DNA of 64,000 nt, taken from JAEUMD01 sp050250815. GTDB taxonomy: Bacteria; Pseudomonadota; Alphaproteobacteria; Rhizobiales; Hyphomicrobiaceae. How positions within the stretch are numbered: the first letter of the stretch is position 1; every line of letters starts with the position of its first letter. The DNA is taken from the NCBI GenBank assembly GCA_050250815.1, contig JBFWNY010000017.1:14548-78547 (forward strand). The letters are read 5' to 3'. The notes below the pieces were generated by a model. The model saw only the letters and a list, made by a program, of their open reading frames with translations, ran no database searches and was not told where the DNA came from. The position numbers and the translations under genes were made by a program. This document shows, one piece after another, positions 60,683 through 64,000 of this stretch.

Positions 60683-61924
60683 TCAGGCTCCAGGCGTGGC
60701 CTGAGTACCCTGAACAGGCCGCATCAGCGATGGCGTTGCGAACGAGGGTTGCAGTCCCTCGCGCATGGCGAACCGGCGCAGTGGAGCGAAGCCCTTCAAT
60801 GCAAAAAGGCCCAGTCCCCGGGCCAGATGGACCGGCAGGAAGGGCGACAGCAGGGACTTGTTGAGTACGTCGATGCTCCACACGCGCGAGGTGACGTCTG
60901 CGCGGCGGGCGCTGTCATAGGCGGAAAGGACCTCAGGTCCGCCAATATCGCGGCCGGTGCGCCGGGCCTCGCCGGCGCAGTCGGCCAGGGTGGCAGCATC
61001 CCGCATGCCCAGGTTCAAGCCCTGTGCGCCGATCGGGGGGATGACGTGGCCGGCCTCGCCCACCAACGCCACCCGGTTGATCCCGAAGTGTTGCGCCGAG
61101 AGGCCCGACAGCGGGAACAGCGCGCGCGGGCCGATCTGGCCGATCGATCCCAGCAGTCCCTGCAGGCGCTGCGCAAGTGTCTGCCTGAAATCGGCATCGG
61201 ACAGCGCCTTCAGGCGCTCAGCCGCAGCCGGACGCTCCACCCAGACGAGGCTCGAGGCGAGGCCGGGAAGAGGCACGGTGGTCATCGGGCCTGCGGGGCG
61301 GTGAAATTCGGTCGAAACCCCGTTGTGGGGGCGGGAGTGTGTGAACGTAACGGCAAGCGCGCTCTGCTCGTAGGCCCAGGATCGAGTTTCGATACCGGCC
61401 GACTGGCGGGCAATGGAGCGGCGGCCGTCCGCCCCGACGACCAGGCGCGCGGTCAGCTGCTGCCCCTCGGCGGTATCAAGCACCGCGTTCTGCCCCGTCG
61501 TCTGGATGCGGGTAATGCCCGAAGTCGCAATAAGCGTGACGGCCGATGGCATGGCCTCACAGCGAGCGTGCAGCGCTGTCACGAGCGGTGCGTTGGGCAC
61601 GTTGTATCCGAATGTGGGCAGTCCGATCTCGCACGCCTCGAACAGCACCTCTGGAGCCCGCAGCAGCGCGTCCCGGTCGTCGACGAGGCGGATTGCGCTA
61701 AGTGGAGCACAGAGATCAGCGATCTCGGCCCAAATGCCCAGGTTCTCCAGCATCGTGATCGAGCCGGGGAACAGCGCTGCGGTCCGGGTGTCGGCTGGTG
61801 CGCCCGGAGCCTGTGGTGGTGCCGCGACGGCGACGTGGATACCCGCGTTGGCAAGCGCGAGCGCGGCCGCGAGCCCCGCTGGCCCCGCACCGATGACGAC
61901 GGCTTCGATTTCGTCTTTGGACAT
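60683..61924 (-). CDS. UbiH/UbiF/COQ6-family FAD-dependent hydroxylase
   Basis: This is a 413-residue class A flavin monooxygenase for ubiquinone-type ring hydroxylation. The nucleotide-binding motif is VVIGAGPAGLAAALALANAG, the DG motif is LVVGADGRRSIAR, and the third motif VALVGEAGHVIPPIGAQGLN is UbiH-typical. It is shorter on GD than most (GEAGHV rather than GDAAH). It probably hydroxylates a polyprenyl-phenol intermediate. ATG 61924 has GTCACTCATG context and is the family start. The gap to the porin follows. Confidence 0.88.
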   Translation of the reverse strand: MSKDEIEAVVIGAGPAGLAAALALANAGIHVAVAAPPQAPGAPADTRTAALFPGSITMLENLGIWAEIADLCAPLSAIRLVDDRDALLRAPEVLFEACEIGLPTFGYNVPNAPLVTALHARCEAMPSAVTLIATSGITRIQTTGQNAVLDTAEGQQLTARLVVGADGRRSIARQSAGIETRSWAYEQSALAVTFTHSRPHNGVSTEFHRPAGPMTTVPLPGLASSLVWVERPAAAERLKALSDADFRQTLAQRLQGLLGSIGQIGPRALFPLSGLSAQHFGINRVALVGEAGHVIPPIGAQGLNLGMRDAATLADCAGEARRTGRDIGGPEVLSAYDSARRADVTSRVWSIDVLNKSLLSPFLPVHLARGLGLFALKGFAPLRRFAMREGLQPSFATPSLMRPVQGTQATPGA

Positions 61925-62533
61925 GAGTGACTTATGAGCGTTGCGCGGCGTCCGTCAATGGCACCGGTCAGGGAGCAGGAGGGTTGGGCCGCTCGAGAAA
62001 GGCGCCTCGGCCAGCATCGCGCCAAGCTGCGCGTGGTCCGGCCGTCCAAGTCATCGCTCTAGTCCCACCAGGGAAGCGGATGCCTGCACCTGGCTGAACG
62101 GGTTCGGAGACCTCAAATTTGTCCCCCACACAGCTCTGCCAAGGGCTCTAGATTTGACATGAAAGCATCATAAATATTCCACATCGAAGCAGTTAGATTT
62201 TCCAGCTGGCGGTTGGACTGCCGATAACTAGTTGAATTGATATCAAAAAAATCGTTCAAACAATTGACTACAAATGGGAAAAGTATTTCCTTTGATTTGG
62301 AAACGTGTCGTTGCGGCAACGACTGATTCGATATGTTGTGACGTCAACGCTTTCAGGGTTTACGCAGCAACTGTTCGGCGGTTTAACAGGTGTGAAGCTG
62401 GGCTGAGCCAGTGGGTGTGAACCACTTGGAAGGCGGCTCCAGCCGGCACGTGGGAACCGGTACGACCCCGTCGAGTCGAGCGTCTCGGATCGCGTGGTGT
62501 GGTGCCAGTGGCGTCAGTTGATCGGAGAGTAAT
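61925..62533. promoter_or_regulatory. Long AT-rich leader upstream of the porin gene
   Basis: The 609 bases before the porin ATG include a stretch (about 62115-62350) that is far more AT-rich than the window, with runs such as ATCAAAAAAATCG. It probably contains the strong promoter and a long 5' untranslated region, perhaps with regulatory RNA structure. A 68-codon open frame on the minus strand (62319-62113) uses AT-rich codons and is not supported as a gene. GGAGAG lies just before the porin ATG. Confidence 0.4.
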
Positions 62534-63841
62534 ATGACTGGGGGACTGATCAGGAAGACGAGCTTCGCGGCCATGGTCGCTGCGGCTGGTCTTGTTATGG
62601 GCGGCATTTCGTCCGCGCAGGCTGCCGATTTAGGTGGCGACTGTTGCGCTGACCTTGAGGAGCGCATCGCAGAGCTCGAAGCCACGACCGCACGCAAGGG
62701 CAACCGCAAGGTCAGCCTGGAAGTTTCCGGTCAGGTGAACGAGCTGGTGTTCTTCTGGGACGACGGCCTTGAGTCGAACGTTTATCAGGCCACCAACAGC
62801 TATTCGTCGAGCCGCTTCCGGTTCAAGGGTTCCGCGGCCATCACGGCCGACTGGTCGGCTGGCTACTACATCGAAATCGACTTCGAAGGCGCGATCGGCT
62901 CCTCCGTCACGCAGTTCGACGACGACCCGGCTCGCCAGCCGCGCCTGCGTCACTCGGCTTGGTACCTGAAGAGCAAGACGCTCGGCGAGGTGTGGGTCGG
63001 TCAGACGAGCCACGCGACCGACGACATCGTGCTCTATTCGCTGGGCGGCACCTCGCCGGCCACGGCTTCGAACCACAACTCGACGGCCGGCGCGGGCTTC
63101 CGCTTCCACATCAGCGGTACCAACACGTACCTGAACCTGTCGGGCGCTCAGCTGTGGCAGTTCCTGGATACGGACCGCGGCAATGTTGTGCGCTACAACT
63201 CGCCGTCGCTCGCGGGCTTCGTGCTCTCGGCGGCCTGGGGTGAGGACGATGTCTGGGACGTCGCCCTGCGTTATGCCGGTGAGTTCAACGGCGTGAAGAT
63301 CGCCGGTGGCATCGGCTACTACGAGAACAACGAGAACGGCGCTCGCCGCAACTACATTGCGGACGTGCCGGCTGACTACGACGAGATCCGCGGATCGGTT
63401 AGCATCATCCATACGCCGACCGGCCTGTTCGCCAACTTTGCGGCCATTCACCGCGAGTTCGATCTCATCGGCAAGTCGGACTTCAACTACTGGTATGTCG
63501 CCGGCGGTATCTACCAGAGGTTCTTCGCGCTGGGTAAGACGTCGATCTACGGCGAATACTCCGAGGCGACGGGCGCCCTGGAGGGACTGGTTATCGGCGC
63601 TGCCAACAACATCCTCAACGCGAACGGCGTGGCGGTCGCCAACGTGGGTGCCGGTCAGGTCGTGACCAACTCGGACATCACGTCGTGGGGCTTCGGCATC
63701 TCGCAGGACATCGACGCCGCTGCGATGCAGCTTTACCTGGGCTACCGCGCCTGGGAAGCTGACTTCGCCGCGACCGGCGTTGGTGCCGCTCCGCTCGACA
63801 CCATCCACACCGTCTACACGGGTGCAGTGATCAAGTTCTGA
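62534..63841 (+). CDS. Alphaproteobacterial porin
   Basis: This 435-residue outer-membrane beta-barrel has a signal peptide (cleavage near SAQA). A short coiled-coil segment (LEERIAELEATTARK) follows that could tether it to peptidoglycan. Alternating amphipathic strands run to a terminal Phe (TGAVIKF), typical for BAM-dependent barrels. RFRFKGSAAITADWSAGYYI and AWYLKSKTLGEVWVGQTSHA resemble the porin_2 family. It is probably a major general or anion porin. A terminator follows directly. GGAGAG lies before ATG 62534. Confidence 0.9.
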   Translation: MTGGLIRKTSFAAMVAAAGLVMGGISSAQAADLGGDCCADLEERIAELEATTARKGNRKVSLEVSGQVNELVFFWDDGLESNVYQATNSYSSSRFRFKGSAAITADWSAGYYIEIDFEGAIGSSVTQFDDDPARQPRLRHSAWYLKSKTLGEVWVGQTSHATDDIVLYSLGGTSPATASNHNSTAGAGFRFHISGTNTYLNLSGAQLWQFLDTDRGNVVRYNSPSLAGFVLSAAWGEDDVWDVALRYAGEFNGVKIAGGIGYYENNENGARRNYIADVPADYDEIRGSVSIIHTPTGLFANFAAIHREFDLIGKSDFNYWYVAGGIYQRFFALGKTSIYGEYSEATGALEGLVIGAANNILNANGVAVANVGAGQVVTNSDITSWGFGISQDIDAAAMQLYLGYRAWEADFAATGVGAAPLDTIHTVYTGAVIKF

Positions 63842-63854
63842 CACCACACAAACG

Positions 63855-63878
63855 CCGGGGCCGTATCAGCGGCCCCGG
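63855..63878 (+). terminator. Rho-independent terminator of the porin gene
   Basis: A nine-base-pair stem (CCGGGGCCG and complement) with a TATCAG loop and a short TT end lies 13 bases after the stop. Confidence 0.8.
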
Positions 63879-64000
63879 TTGCCTTCCCTGCTTTGAGTGT
63901 GGAACCGCACTTGGGAACGGTGTGGGAGGCGCGAACGAGTTGCGCTTGGGTTGGACCCGGATAGGTGCAACGCCTCGGGTCCCGATTGAATCAAAACGGA

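Noticed and set aside
62113..62319. 68-codon minus-strand ORF in the porin leader
   Set aside because: It reads somewhat protein-like, but the codon use only reflects the AT-rich stretch, no family is recognisable and there is no supporting ribosome-binding site; not called as a gene.

Overview
The window is high-GC, gene-dense DNA from an alphaproteobacterium, most likely Hyphomicrobiales (Hyphomicrobium-like, though genus cannot be fixed from the sequence alone). The evidence is gene order: pcm-tolC-popZ; ftsB-pdhA-pdhB with lipA, a RatA/Coq10-type gene and cinA further on; fused ispDF; dusB-ntrB-ntrC-ntrY-ntrX-trkA-dat-hfq-hflX. These are alphaproteobacterial arrangements.

Layout. (1) 1-10341: a minus-strand block encodes an SCP-2-like lipid-binding protein, an RND adaptor, an RND permease with an unusual C-terminal helix-hairpin-helix tail, and three secreted low-complexity proteins rich in Pro/Gly/Tyr/Gln/Trp. 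A divergent sigma-54 activator and a near-consensus -24/-12 element stand in front of it. (2) 10382-17165: assorted envelope and stress genes (lipase-like, DUF2147-like, DUF302, AidB-like, a Cys-rich secreted protein) and tRNA-Asn. (3) 17296-19701: a 2.4 kb mini-island in tRNA-Cys, bounded by 45-bp direct repeats, carrying a three-gene operon and no integrase. (4) 20017-27419: pcm, two tolC genes and two popZ-like genes, a nested duplication. (5) 27501-30166: a DsbA-fold isomerase, then a caspase-PAN protein translationally coupled to a [2Fe-2S] ferredoxin. (6) 30392-38924: ftsB and a divergent pyruvate-dehydrogenase E1 pair whose lipoyl domain has lost its lysine; no E2 or E3 gene follows, only small membrane and lipoprotein genes, then lipA, ratA/coq10 and cinA. 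(7) 39103-53308: marR, ispDF, and the conserved nitrogen-regulation and RNA-chaperone block. (8) 53358-63878: flavin monooxygenases, a second adaptor-RND pair, a stand-alone cyclic-nucleotide-binding protein, a lipid A acyltransferase, and a porin behind a long AT-rich leader.

How it fits together. The dusB-ntrBC/ntrYX-trkA-dat-hfq-hflX block is ordinary chromosomal backbone controlling nitrogen status and post-transcriptional regulation. Two RND pumps of one subfamily and two TolC channels could supply tripartite exporters. The most unusual items are the degenerate E1/lipoyl pair, the sigma-54-controlled RND/SCP-2/secreted-protein block with its RND-HhH fusion, the tRNA-Cys mini-island, and the caspase-ferredoxin unit. 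Functional statements are inferred from motifs and context; no database search was possible.
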